DNA of 20,830 nt, from contig JBKPQY010000025.1 of NCBI GenBank assembly GCA_046734315.1, positions 1-20,830 of the forward strand, in the 5' to 3' direction. Made by a program: the position numbers and the translations under genes. The stretch's first letter is position 1. The number at the start of each line of letters is the position of its first letter. Source of the stretch: DASXRA01 sp046734315. GTDB lineage: Bacteria; Actinomycetota; Actinomycetes; Mycobacteriales; Jatrophihabitantaceae. Positions 1 through 6,500 of the stretch are shown piece after piece. The notes under the pieces were generated by a model that saw nothing but the letters and a program-made list of their open reading frames with translations, was not told where the DNA came from and made no database searches.

Positions 1-52
1 GATCAGGGTCGAGGCGTGTTCGTCCGGACCCGGAATGGTGCATACCAGTGGC

Positions 53-301
53 ATGACCACCATCGTGGTGCTTGGCCTGTTCTGGCTGTTCGGACCCGGG
101 CTGCTGGCGCTGATGCTGTTCGGCCCGCGCAGGGACGAGCAAAACAAGCTGCCGTCCCGGATTGAGCATCTTCGCGCCAAATCGACCTACCTACCGCTCG
201 AGCCCGGTCCGAAGCGCACATCGCGGTCGAAGAGTTCCGGGCTGAGGACGGCGGGCCGCTGTAATCGTGCCCTGTTACTGGGGGCCGGGGAGCGCTGTTG
301 A
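53..301 (+). CDS. small membrane protein, reading frame probably shifted near base 200
   Basis: No family recognised. The ATG at 53 opens a frame with one hydrophobic helix at residues 2-25 (starts MTTIVVLGLFWLFGPGLLAL), then Arg/Asp/Glu-rich sequence. A further in-frame ATG lies at 35; 53 is preferred because the helix then starts at the N-terminus. Up to about base 200 the third codon positions are G/C-rich, as in neighbouring genes. After that the frame turns Arg/Ser/Cys-rich and stops at 301. From about 205 a different frame (SEAHIAVEEFRAEDGGPL, stop 262-264) has the better codon signature. A one-base loss around 196-206 would join the two into a protein of about 70 residues with a single membrane anchor and an acidic tail. 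Whether this is a sequencing error or a real mutation cannot be told. It converges on the GH15 gene. Confidence 0.45.
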   Translation: MTTIVVLGLFWLFGPGLLALMLFGPRRDEQNKLPSRIEHLRAKSTYLPLEPGPKRTSRSKSSGLRTAGRCNRALLLGAGERC

Positions 302-322
302 CGATCCGGTTCAAGCCTTGCC

Positions 323-354
323 GACCAACCGCGCGCCGACATGGGCGGTTGGTC
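323..354. terminator. 10-bp inverted repeat between convergent genes, candidate bidirectional terminator
   Basis: Arm GACCAACCGC at 323-332 pairs perfectly with GCGGTTGGTC at 345-354 around a 12-nt loop. It lies between the end of the small membrane ORF and the end of the convergent GH15 gene. There is no long U-tract on either side, as is common for actinobacterial terminators. The rest of the 302-451 spacer shows nothing recognisable. Confidence 0.5.
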
Positions 355-451
355 TAACTCGGTGCAGCGTTTGCGGAATTCCAGCAGCTTGATCCCGTGG
401 CTGTCCACTCTGGAGGGTCCATGGGCGGCCGCGCACACGTAACGGGCACGG

Positions 452-2200
452 TCAGGCCCGGCGCGCTAGCCGGACCGACGCCTCGAGGAGCAGCGCGTGG
501 ACGAACGCCTGCGGCAGGTTGCCGCGCAGTTGCCGCTGCTCGACGTCGAACTCCTCGGCGAGCAGGGCCAGCGGTCCGGTCGCCGCGCGGTTGCGTTCGA
601 AGGCGCGGAACGCGGCGAGCGAGTTGCCGTGCCGGGCTTCGCTGAGAGCCAGGATGAAGCCGCAGAGCAGAAAGGCGCCCTCGCACTCGCCCAGCTCATG
701 GCCGGCGTGGCGGTAGCGGTACACGTATCCGTCGTCAACCAGCGTCCGGCGGACCGCGTCGAGGGTGGCCGCGCTCCGCGGATCCTCAGGCGCCGTCGCG
801 CCGCGCAGCAATGGCAGCAACAGCGCGGCATCGAGCCGCGCGTCGTCCGGGCTGCGCTGCCAGTACCCGTCCGGGTGAACGCAGCGGCGGGACGCCTCGG
901 CCAGCAGCGTGTCGGCGAGCGAACTCATCCGGCCCACGTCGGAGCGCGGGGCCACTCCGGCGGCGGCGCGCAGGCCGGCGACGCAGGCCAGGCGCGAGTG
1001 GGTCCACCACGCGTCGTCGAGTTCCCAAATGCCGGCCTCGGGTTCGGTCCAGCGCTTCTCGATGACCTCGGCTGCCAGTCGGGCGGCGGACCAGCCGTCC
1101 GAATCGAGCGCGTCGTGCCGCGCCGCGGCGGTGAGCAGCAGGAGAATCTCGCCCATGGTGTCGAGCTGGAACTGCCGGGATACCGCGTTGCCGCGCACGT
1201 CGCTGGCTCCCGGGTAACCGGGCAGGTCGAGCGGCGCCTCTTCCGGGACAGCGCCGCCGTCGATGAGGTAGGCGGGCTTCAGGTTCGGGCCGTATTCGAG
1301 CAGTCGGGCGGTGACGAACGAGACGGCGTCGTGCAGCAACGGATGCGGGCCGTCGCTGCTGATCGCCAGCCCGGCCATGCACTGGTCGCGGATCCAGGCG
1401 TAGCGGTAGTCGTAGTTCGCCCCGGCACCGGCTCGCTCCGGCAGGGACATCGTGGCGGCGGCGACCATGCCGCCGGTCGAGCTGGTAAGCCCGCGCATGA
1501 CGGCGTAGGCGTGCGTGGTGTCACGCGGCGCGAGGCACTCATCGAACTCCGGTACGGCTGCGTGCCACTCACACTCGGTCGCCGCCCAGGCCGCGCGGGC
1601 ATCGACCGGCTGGCCGAGAGCGGTGCCGATCTCGAGGGCTAGCTCGCGAGTGTCGCCGGCAGTCACCGCGAGCTCGGCGACCAGCCGGCCCTGATCGTCT
1701 ACGCGGGCGCCGGCGGCGCCGGTCCAACGCAGCCGCAAGTCACCCGATGTTGCCGTCCACGCATCGTCGACGAGTCGCAGGTCGCGCATCGGGTGCTGGC
1801 CGAAGCCGGCGCGCACGTCGAGCACGAGTCGCAGCCGAGCCTGCCCGTTTAGGGCCTCGATACGGCGCAGTACGGTGACCCGATCGGGGTCGCCCGGCAG
1901 CCGCAATGCGTCGCGGCACTCGATGATGGCGTCGGTGTCGGTGACCCAGCGGTTGCGCCAGATGAGCGTGCCGGGCTCGTAGTGCCCGCCCCAGACGTAG
2001 CGCCCGAGCGGAGTCACCGCGTAGACGCCGCCACCCCCGATCAGCGTCGACAGCACCGCATCGTCGTGCCATCGCGGCGCACACAGCCAGACCAGGTCGC
2101 CGTTCGGGCCGCATAGCGCGCCTCGCTCGCCGTCGGCGATAAGCGCATAGTTGCGGAGTGCCTCAGGTGGAAACTCGGCGCTCACCGGCGCCGTCGCCAT
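452..2200 (-). CDS. GH15 family glycoside hydrolase (glucoamylase / trehalase type)
   Basis: 582 residues. The start ATG at 2200 overlaps the last 19 nt of the upstream SDR gene, and the protein then opens with the family's N-terminal pattern (NYALIADGERGAL, DLVWLCAPRW). A longer in-frame extension to 2344 is Arg-rich and antisense-like, so it was rejected. Family hallmarks: NYDYRYAWIRD (262-272, sugar-binding loop), GNAVSRQFQLDTMGE (337-351), GIWE with Glu393 as probable general acid, WTHSRLACV (399-407), LLAEEFD with Glu549/Glu550 supplying the probable general base, and GNLPQAFVHALL (560-571). Actinobacterial members include the mycobacterial trehalases and other alpha-glucosidases; the substrate cannot be read from sequence. 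There is no signal peptide, so it is probably cytoplasmic. It is third in the DJ-1 -> SDR -> GH15 operon, a setting compatible with mobilising trehalose or glucan under stress. Confidence 0.9.
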   Translation of the reverse strand: MATAPVSAEFPPEALRNYALIADGERGALCGPNGDLVWLCAPRWHDDAVLSTLIGGGGVYAVTPLGRYVWGGHYEPGTLIWRNRWVTDTDAIIECRDALRLPGDPDRVTVLRRIEALNGQARLRLVLDVRAGFGQHPMRDLRLVDDAWTATSGDLRLRWTGAAGARVDDQGRLVAELAVTAGDTRELALEIGTALGQPVDARAAWAATECEWHAAVPEFDECLAPRDTTHAYAVMRGLTSSTGGMVAAATMSLPERAGAGANYDYRYAWIRDQCMAGLAISSDGPHPLLHDAVSFVTARLLEYGPNLKPAYLIDGGAVPEEAPLDLPGYPGASDVRGNAVSRQFQLDTMGEILLLLTAAARHDALDSDGWSAARLAAEVIEKRWTEPEAGIWELDDAWWTHSRLACVAGLRAAAGVAPRSDVGRMSSLADTLLAEASRRCVHPDGYWQRSPDDARLDAALLLPLLRGATAPEDPRSAATLDAVRRTLVDDGYVYRYRHAGHELGECEGAFLLCGFILALSEARHGNSLAAFRAFERNRAATGPLALLAEEFDVEQRQLRGNLPQAFVHALLLEASVRLARRA

Positions 2201-3174
2201 AGGGCGGCGCCGGCCAGCGCGGCCGCAGCGGCAGTCAGCACGCCGTGGTGTTCGGACGCCCAGATCTGCGGGTCTTTCCGCGTGGCTTGCTCGTCGAAGT
2301 GGCCGTGGGCGCCGAAGTCTGCTCGTTGGTCGGCCGGCGCCCACAAGTTGGCCGGATCCCGCGACGTGTGCCGTTGGCTCGTCTGCTGCGACGCGAATCC
2401 GGTGCGGGCCAGGTAGCGGTCGAGCAGCCCGGGTGCGACGGCATTCGCGATCAGCGTGGCGGCTGTGCTCGACCCGACCCAGTGCTCGCGCCGTCGCGGA
2501 TGGTCGGCGGCTCGCACGATCGCGCGGGCGGCAACTTCGGGTTGGTAGATCGGCGGCACCGGCTGCGGGCGCCGGGGGAGCCGGGTCAGCACCCAGGAGA
2601 ACTGTGGGGTGTTCACCGCCGGCAGTTGCACCATCGTTACGCGGACCCGTGACTTCTCGTGCAGCAGCTCACAGCGCAGCGATTCGTTGAACCCTTGGAT
2701 GGCGTGCTTGGCGCCGCAGTAGGCCGTCTGCAACGGGATGCCGCGGTAGGCCAGCGCCGAGCCGACCTGCACGATCGTGCCGCGATCGCGCGGCTTCATC
2801 CGATCCAGTGCCGCGCGGGTGCCGTGCACGAAGCCCAAGTAGCAGACCTCGGTGATGCGCCGGAATTCGTCCAGCTGGATCTCGTCGAAGGGCGCGAACA
2901 CTGAGCTGAACGCGTCGTTGACCCAGACGTCGATCGACCCGAGTTCGTCCTCGACGCGGGCCGCGCAGGCGTCGACGGCCTGGGCGTCGGCGATGTCGGT
3001 CGGCAAGATCAACGCCTGACCACCCGCCGACTCGACGTCCTCGGCCGCCGCGCTGAGCCCTTCCTCGCCGCGCGCAATCAGCCCGACAGAAGCGCCACGA
3101 GCACCGTACGCGCGCGCAACCGCCCGGCCGACGCCACCGCTGGCCCCGGTGACGACAACAGTTTGCTTCGACAC
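2182..3174 (-). CDS. SDR family oxidoreductase with C-terminal membrane segment
   Basis: 330-residue short-chain dehydrogenase. The N-terminus has the Rossmann nucleotide-binding motif TGASGGVGRAVARAYG (residues 9-24), and the catalytic Ser and Tyr-x-x-x-Lys lie in GSALAYRGI and TAYCGAKHAIQGF. The usual NNAG is replaced by VNDAF. After the catalytic domain (to about 235) comes an extension of some 95 residues. It ends in a hydrophobic run, TAAAAALAGAALW, followed by four arginines, which looks like a tail anchor holding the enzyme on the inner face of the membrane. The ATG is separated by one base from the stop of the DJ-1 gene, and the 3' end overlaps the GH15 start by 19 nt, so the three genes are almost certainly co-transcribed and translationally coupled. 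Substrate unknown. Size and C-terminal tail set it apart from the usual 250-residue SDRs. Confidence 0.9.
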   Translation of the reverse strand: MSKQTVVVTGASGGVGRAVARAYGARGASVGLIARGEEGLSAAAEDVESAGGQALILPTDIADAQAVDACAARVEDELGSIDVWVNDAFSSVFAPFDEIQLDEFRRITEVCYLGFVHGTRAALDRMKPRDRGTIVQVGSALAYRGIPLQTAYCGAKHAIQGFNESLRCELLHEKSRVRVTMVQLPAVNTPQFSWVLTRLPRRPQPVPPIYQPEVAARAIVRAADHPRRREHWVGSSTAATLIANAVAPGLLDRYLARTGFASQQTSQRHTSRDPANLWAPADQRADFGAHGHFDEQATRKDPQIWASEHHGVLTAAAAALAGAALWRRRR

Positions 3175-3175
3175 G

Positions 3176-3730
3176 TCAGGCGAACGCGCCGATTGCGGCG
3201 CGGTTGAACGCGTCGAGGTCGTCCGGCTTGCGGCTCGTAACGAGAGTCCAGCCGCTGTCGTCGGAGGTGATCACCTCAGCGTCCTGCCAGATGCCGCCGG
3301 CGTTTCGGATGTCAGTCTGCAAGCTGGGCCAGCTGGTCAGTGTCTTGCCGCGCACCACGTCGGCCTCGACGAGCGTCCACGGCCCGTGGCAGATCGCAGC
3401 GATCGGTTTGCCTGCTGACGCGAACGAGGCCACGAACTCGACGGCTTCCGGCACGGTCCGTAGCTTGTCCGGGTTGGCCACCCCGCCGGGCAGCACGAGT
3501 GCGGCGAAATCGTCGCCGCGCGCGTCGCCTACCGCCTGGTCGGCCTCGAAGACGTCGCTCCGGTTGAGATCACTCTTGACCGCCTGCACCTTGCCGGTCT
3601 CCGGCGCGAGCAGCACCGGCTCGCCGCCGGCGTCCTTGACGGCCTGCCACGGACTGGTCAGCTCGATCTGCTCGACTCCCACGTTGGCGACGAGGAAAGC
3701 GACCCTCTTGCCGCTCAAGTCGCTCGACAT
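3176..3730 (-). CDS. DJ-1/PfpI family protein (YhbO/PfpI-like stress protein)
   Basis: 184 residues, the typical length for PfpI/YhbO proteins. The nucleophile elbow AAICHGPW puts the reactive Cys at 114 beside His115, and the acidic partner is Glu20 in VGVEQIEL. LVLPGG (79-83) and SWPSLQTDIRNAGG are further family signatures. Members act as protein/nucleotide deglycases, chaperones or cysteine peptidases in carbonyl and oxidative stress; which activity applies here is not decidable. The start at 3730 is supported by a good ribosome site (AAGGGAG, 7-nt spacing). A longer open frame upstream to 3901 is Arg/Pro-rich and would run over the divergent mrpE start. It is first in a three-gene operon with the SDR and GH15 genes, under a SigB/SigF-like promoter. 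Confidence 0.93.
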   Translation of the reverse strand: MSSDLSGKRVAFLVANVGVEQIELTSPWQAVKDAGGEPVLLAPETGKVQAVKSDLNRSDVFEADQAVGDARGDDFAALVLPGGVANPDKLRTVPEAVEFVASFASAGKPIAAICHGPWTLVEADVVRGKTLTSWPSLQTDIRNAGGIWQDAEVITSDDSGWTLVTSRKPDDLDAFNRAAIGAFA

Positions 3731-3737
3731 CAGTGCG

Positions 3738-3744
3738 CTCCCTT
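3738..3744 (-). promoter_or_regulatory. ribosome binding site of the DJ-1 gene
   Basis: AAGGGAG on the minus strand, 7 nt before the ATG at 3730. This site decides the start over the in-frame upstream ATGs. Confidence 0.75.
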
Positions 3745-3767
3745 CTCGATGGTCCGGCTTGTAAGCC

Positions 3768-3794
3768 GTACCCAGAGGCTCGGCCTGGGAAACC
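3768..3794 (-). promoter_or_regulatory. SigB/SigF-type (general stress) promoter of the DJ-1-SDR-GH15 operon
   Basis: On the minus strand GGTTT (3794-3790) and GGGTAC (3773-3768) are separated by 16 nt. This matches the pattern known for the actinobacterial SigB/SigF group (GGTTT-N15-17-GGGTA). The -10 element ends 37 nt before the ATG at 3730, predicting a 5' leader of roughly 30 nt that contains the AAGGGAG ribosome site. The motif lies in the only spacer upstream of this operon. The downstream gene content (DJ-1 protein, GH15) suits a general-stress regulon. The match is seen directly; its use by a stress sigma factor is inference. Confidence 0.65.
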
Positions 3795-3878
3795 GGACGA
3801 ATATCGGCGCCGGTTGCCGGGTAGGGCCTAGGTGGGGACCGGAGACGTCGCCGTGCGCGGCGGGATGGGTGGCTGCCG

Positions 3879-4379
3879 ATGAGACGCGTCATCGCGCTCA
3901 CTGCGTGGGCTTATCTCGTATGGCTGCTCCTGACGTGGACCCGGACGCTTGAGCAACTGCTCGCCGGGCTGGTGCTCGCGCTCGCCGTCGGCGCCGTGTT
4001 CGCTCCGCTCGGCGACGTGGCCCGGCCCACTCAGCTGCTCGCGCCGCGCCGGCTGGCCGCCGCCGCCCGTCTGGTCGGGGCAAGCCTGGCGCGCATCGTC
4101 GTGGCGAACGTCGACCTGGCCCGGCGTATCTGGTCGCCCGATCTCCCGCTACGCAGCGGCATGCTCGTCGTGCCGACGATGCAGCGCAGCGACGGCGGGC
4201 TGGCGGCGACCGGCCTGGTCACATCGCTGATCGTCGGCAACCAGATCGTCGACGTCGACCGCGATCGCCAGCAGTTGCAGTATCACGCGGTGGACATGCC
4301 GCACGGAAATCGCCGGCACCCAGAAGACGATGTCAACGCACCGATCGAGCGGCTCATCGCACCACTGGTGGGGAGGTAG
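3879..4379 (+). CDS. mrpE: Mrp-type Na+/H+ antiporter subunit E (MnhE/MbhA-like)
   Basis: 166 residues. Hydrophobic N-terminus with two closely spaced helices (about 5-20 and 25-45), then the soluble MnhE domain. Recognisable stretches include ARIVVANVDLARRIW (the conserved 'vv.ani.va..v' segment), LRSGMLVVPT, GLVTSLIVGNQI and DVDRDRQQLQYHAVD. E is a small accessory subunit of the multisubunit cation/proton antiporter, which exports Na+ (or another cation) in exchange for protons at the cytoplasmic membrane. It is first of seven genes. The start at 3879 has GGGTGG 7 nt upstream. It diverges from the DJ-1 operon across a 148-bp spacer, in which I see no convincing plus-strand promoter. Confidence 0.9.
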   Translation: MRRVIALTAWAYLVWLLLTWTRTLEQLLAGLVLALAVGAVFAPLGDVARPTQLLAPRRLAAAARLVGASLARIVVANVDLARRIWSPDLPLRSGMLVVPTMQRSDGGLAATGLVTSLIVGNQIVDVDRDRQQLQYHAVDMPHGNRRHPEDDVNAPIERLIAPLVGR

Positions 4380-4381
4380 CC

Positions 4382-4642
4382 GTGTCGACCGTGTACATCA
4401 CCGTTGCGATAGCCGAGTTCGTCGTCGTCGGCCTGCTGCTCGTGCGCCTGGCGCGCGGGCCGTCGGTGTCTGACCGCATCGTCGCGCTCAACACCATCTC
4501 GACGCAGTGCGCGCTGGCGTTGGTGTTCTTCGCGGCATACGCCGACCGCAGCATCTACCTGGACGTCGGGCTGTGGCTGACGTCGTTCAGCTACCTGGCG
4601 GCAATCGTGTGGGCCCGGTACCTGGAGCGGGGCCTGTTGTGA
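4382..4642 (+). CDS. mrpF: Mrp-type antiporter subunit F (MnhF/MbhB-like)
   Basis: 86 residues, normal for MrpF, with three predicted helices. The conserved core LLLVRLARGPSVSDRIVALNT (about 19-39) is the family signature (RxxxGPsxxDRivAlN). GTG start two bases after the mrpE stop; the GTGA at its end overlaps the start of mrpG. In homologous complexes F packs with G and E and helps form the ion path; here it belongs to the same membrane complex. Codon use matches its neighbours. Confidence 0.92.
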   Translation: MSTVYITVAIAEFVVVGLLLVRLARGPSVSDRIVALNTISTQCALALVFFAAYADRSIYLDVGLWLTSFSYLAAIVWARYLERGLL

Positions 4643-4962
4643 GAGAAGCCATCGTCATTGTCCTGTGCGGCATCGGGTTCTTCTTCACGCTCAGCGGCGT
4701 CGTCGGCATCGTGCGGATGCCGGACGTCTATACACGCATCCAGTGCTCGTCCAAGACGATCACGATGGGCGCATTGCCGGTGCTGGTCGCGCTGGTCGTC
4801 GCCGAGGGCCCGAGCACCACGTACGGCAGCCGGGCCCTGCTCATCGCTGTGCTGCTGCTCGTGGTCAATCCAGCCGCGTCGCACGCGTTGGCACGGGCCG
4901 CCTACAAGGCCGGTGTGCCAATGTGGCGCGGCGCCGTCCGTGACGAGGCCCGGCCGCGATGA
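4639..4962 (+). CDS. mrpG: Mrp-type antiporter subunit G (MnhG/MbhC-like)
   Basis: 107 residues from the GTG at 4639, which shares GTGA with the mrpF stop. That overlap, and homology starting at VREAIVIVLCGIGFFF, decide the start over an upstream in-frame ATG at 4507 lying inside mrpF. Family signature: GVVGIVRMPDVYTRIQCSSKT (the conserved G-x-R-x-P-D-x-y-x-R-x-h motif; the usual His is Gln here), followed by GALPVLVALVV and PAASHALARAAY. Three helices. Ends by sharing ATGA with the next gene. Confidence 0.92.
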   Translation: MREAIVIVLCGIGFFFTLSGVVGIVRMPDVYTRIQCSSKTITMGALPVLVALVVAEGPSTTYGSRALLIAVLLLVVNPAASHALARAAYKAGVPMWRGAVRDEARPR

Positions 4963-5246
4963 CCGGCTTCTGGGTGCTCGACTACCTGGGCCTCGCGGCG
5001 ATTGTCGCCGCAGCGGTGCTGGTCGTACGGCTGGACAATCTGAACAGCGCGGTGATGGCCCTGTCGGCGATCGGCACGGTGCTGACGTTGCTGTTCGTGC
5101 TGCTCGGGGCGCCGGACGTCGCCCACTCCGAGGTCGTCGTCGGGGCGATCGCGCTGCCGGTGCTGTACCTGATCGCGATCGGCAAGGTGCGCTCGGACGT
5201 TCCCGACCGCGGCGAGCTTGGCGAGCAGGACCAGCGCGATGACTGA
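4959..5246 (+). CDS. MbhD-like / DUF4040 subunit (stand-alone counterpart of part of the MrpA C-terminus)
   Basis: 95 residues, three helices. The core RLDNLNSAVMALSAIG and APDVAHSEVVVGAIALPVLYLIAI match the DUF4040/MbhD domain, which in Bacillus-type systems lies at the C-terminal end of the large MrpA protein and in archaeal Mbh complexes is a separate subunit. The acidic HSEVVVG segment is conserved and is thought to take part in proton movement. It begins with an ATGA overlap with mrpG and overlaps the next gene by 8 nt, so the stoichiometry is likely coupled. The C-terminal 15 residues are hydrophilic (GELGEQDQRDD). Confidence 0.85.
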   Translation: MTGFWVLDYLGLAAIVAAAVLVVRLDNLNSAVMALSAIGTVLTLLFVLLGAPDVAHSEVVVGAIALPVLYLIAIGKVRSDVPDRGELGEQDQRDD

Positions 5247-6135
5247 CCGCGACGCGACGTTGCACCGGTCCTGGCTGGCCGTGGGCCTGGCCGGGGGACT
5301 ATCCGTCCTGCTCGCCGTCGGGTTCTTCCGCGTCCATCGCGACGACGCCCCGCTGCCGGCGATCGCGCACCGGGCGCTCGACCTGGCGTCGCCGGCCTGG
5401 AAGACGACCGAGCCGGTCAACGAGATCGTTTACGGCACGAGGGGATTCGACACGTTCGGTGAGACGTTCCTGCTGCTTGCCGCTGTGTTCGCGGTGGTCG
5501 TGCTGGCCCGTGGACGCGAACCTCGTCACGAGTACGTCGGTGAAGCCGTCGCGGCCCAGGACGAGCAGGCCCGGGTCGACCCGAGGCGGCCACCCGGGTC
5601 GCGGCAGGCGCGGGCGGCCGAACAGGCGGAGGAGTCTGCGGCCGGTCCTGTACGGCCCGCCGACCGGGCGCCGCTCGGAACGCCCGGCCCGGAGGTGGCG
5701 GCAGAGATGACCGTCGTCGTTCGCATTGCCGCGCGCATCGCGGTCGTCGTCCTCGCCGTCGCCGGGGTGTATCTCGCCGCGTGGGGCTACTCGCCAGGCG
5801 GCGGATTCCCGGCCGGCGGCGTGTTGAGCGGGATGGCCCTGCTGCTGTACGCCGCGCTGGGTTACCGAGCCATCCGCCGCGTCGTGCGACCCGATCTGCT
5901 GGAGACGCTGGAGGTGGCCGGCGCGATCGCGATCGTGCTGGTTGAGTTGTTCGGCCTGCTGTTGAAGGGTTCGTTCAGCGCCAACTGGGCGCCGCTCGCG
6001 TCGGCCGAGACGATCCGCAGCGGCGGCGTGCTGCAGCTGTTCTCGGGCGCCGAGCTGGTCGAGGTCGGCACCGGGCTCACGATCGCGATCTTCGCGCTGC
6101 TCGGCATGCAGCACGAATGGAGCCCGGAGCAATGA
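5239..6135 (+). CDS. mrpB: fused MbhE-like and MrpB (MnhB/MbhF-like) antiporter subunit
   Basis: 298 residues, about twice the length of a plain MrpB. Residues 1-92 resemble MbhE (the extreme C-terminus of MrpA): a helix, then VNEIVYGTRGFDTFGETFLLLAAV, a conserved 'V..I...yRgfDTl.E' motif. Residues 93-155 form a charged, Ala/Pro/Glu/Arg-rich linker with no hydrophobic helix. Residues 157-290 are a complete MnhB domain with GYSPGGGFPAGGV (183-195), GAIAIVLVELFGLL and FSGAELVEVGTGLTI. The ATG at 5239 lies inside the preceding gene (8-nt overlap); an in-frame ATG at 5218 lies deeper in it and is less likely. The 3' end shares ATGA with mrpC. MbhE and MrpB are often adjacent genes; here they are one chain. 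Confidence 0.88.
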   Translation: MTDRDATLHRSWLAVGLAGGLSVLLAVGFFRVHRDDAPLPAIAHRALDLASPAWKTTEPVNEIVYGTRGFDTFGETFLLLAAVFAVVVLARGREPRHEYVGEAVAAQDEQARVDPRRPPGSRQARAAEQAEESAAGPVRPADRAPLGTPGPEVAAEMTVVVRIAARIAVVVLAVAGVYLAAWGYSPGGGFPAGGVLSGMALLLYAALGYRAIRRVVRPDLLETLEVAGAIAIVLVELFGLLLKGSFSANWAPLASAETIRSGGVLQLFSGAELVEVGTGLTIAIFALLGMQHEWSPEQ

Positions 6136-6500
6136 TCCTCGGCAACTACCTCGCGGTCGCGGTGCTGTTCGGGCTCGGGCTGTACACCGTGCTCAGCCGT
6201 CGAAACCTGATAAAGATCGTGATGGGCCTGTCGCTGATGGAGTCCTCCACGTACCTGTTGCTCGTGTCGCTGGCCTATCGTCGGCACTCGACGGCCCCCG
6301 TGCTGCTGAATCCACCGAAGGGGCAGACCGAATCCGGCCTGGCGCACGGCAACGTGTCCGACCCCGTGCTGCAGAACTTCTGCCTCACCGCGATCGTCAT
6401 CGGGGTCGCGATCACCGCCGTGTTCCTGACGGTCGCTGTTCGCGCGGCCCAGCACTACGACAGCGTCGACGCCGATGATCTGCGGGCGCTGCGCGGGTGA
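6132..6500 (+). CDS. mrpC: Mrp-type antiporter subunit C (MnhC/NuoK-like)
   Basis: 122 residues, three helices, NuoK-like fold. GLYTVLSRRNLIKIVMGLSLMESST matches the family (GlY..l.r.nlik.iiGl.l...a.NL), with Ser/Thr where Asn-Leu is usual. The C-terminal part DPVLQNFCLTAIVIGVAITAVFL matches 'DPlpQALvLTaIVIg.a.ta'. Asn-Phe-Cys replaces the common Ala-Leu-Val. The loop between helices 2 and 3 is long (about 35 residues, with HSTAPVLLNPPKGQTESG). The ATGA overlap with mrpB fixes the start; it ends in a GTGA overlap with mrpD. Confidence 0.92.
   Translation: MILGNYLAVAVLFGLGLYTVLSRRNLIKIVMGLSLMESSTYLLLVSLAYRRHSTAPVLLNPPKGQTESGLAHGNVSDPVLQNFCLTAIVIGVAITAVFLTVAVRAAQHYDSVDADDLRALRG

Noticed and set aside
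497..1642. Open plus-strand frame of 381 codons
   Set aside because: Antisense to the GH15 gene, whose motifs are unmistakable; composition is Arg/Gly/Val-rich with no family features, as expected of shadows in high-GC DNA.
3819..3824. GGGTAG as -10 box for the mrp operon
   Set aside because: No GTTT-like -35 box at 15-17 nt upstream.
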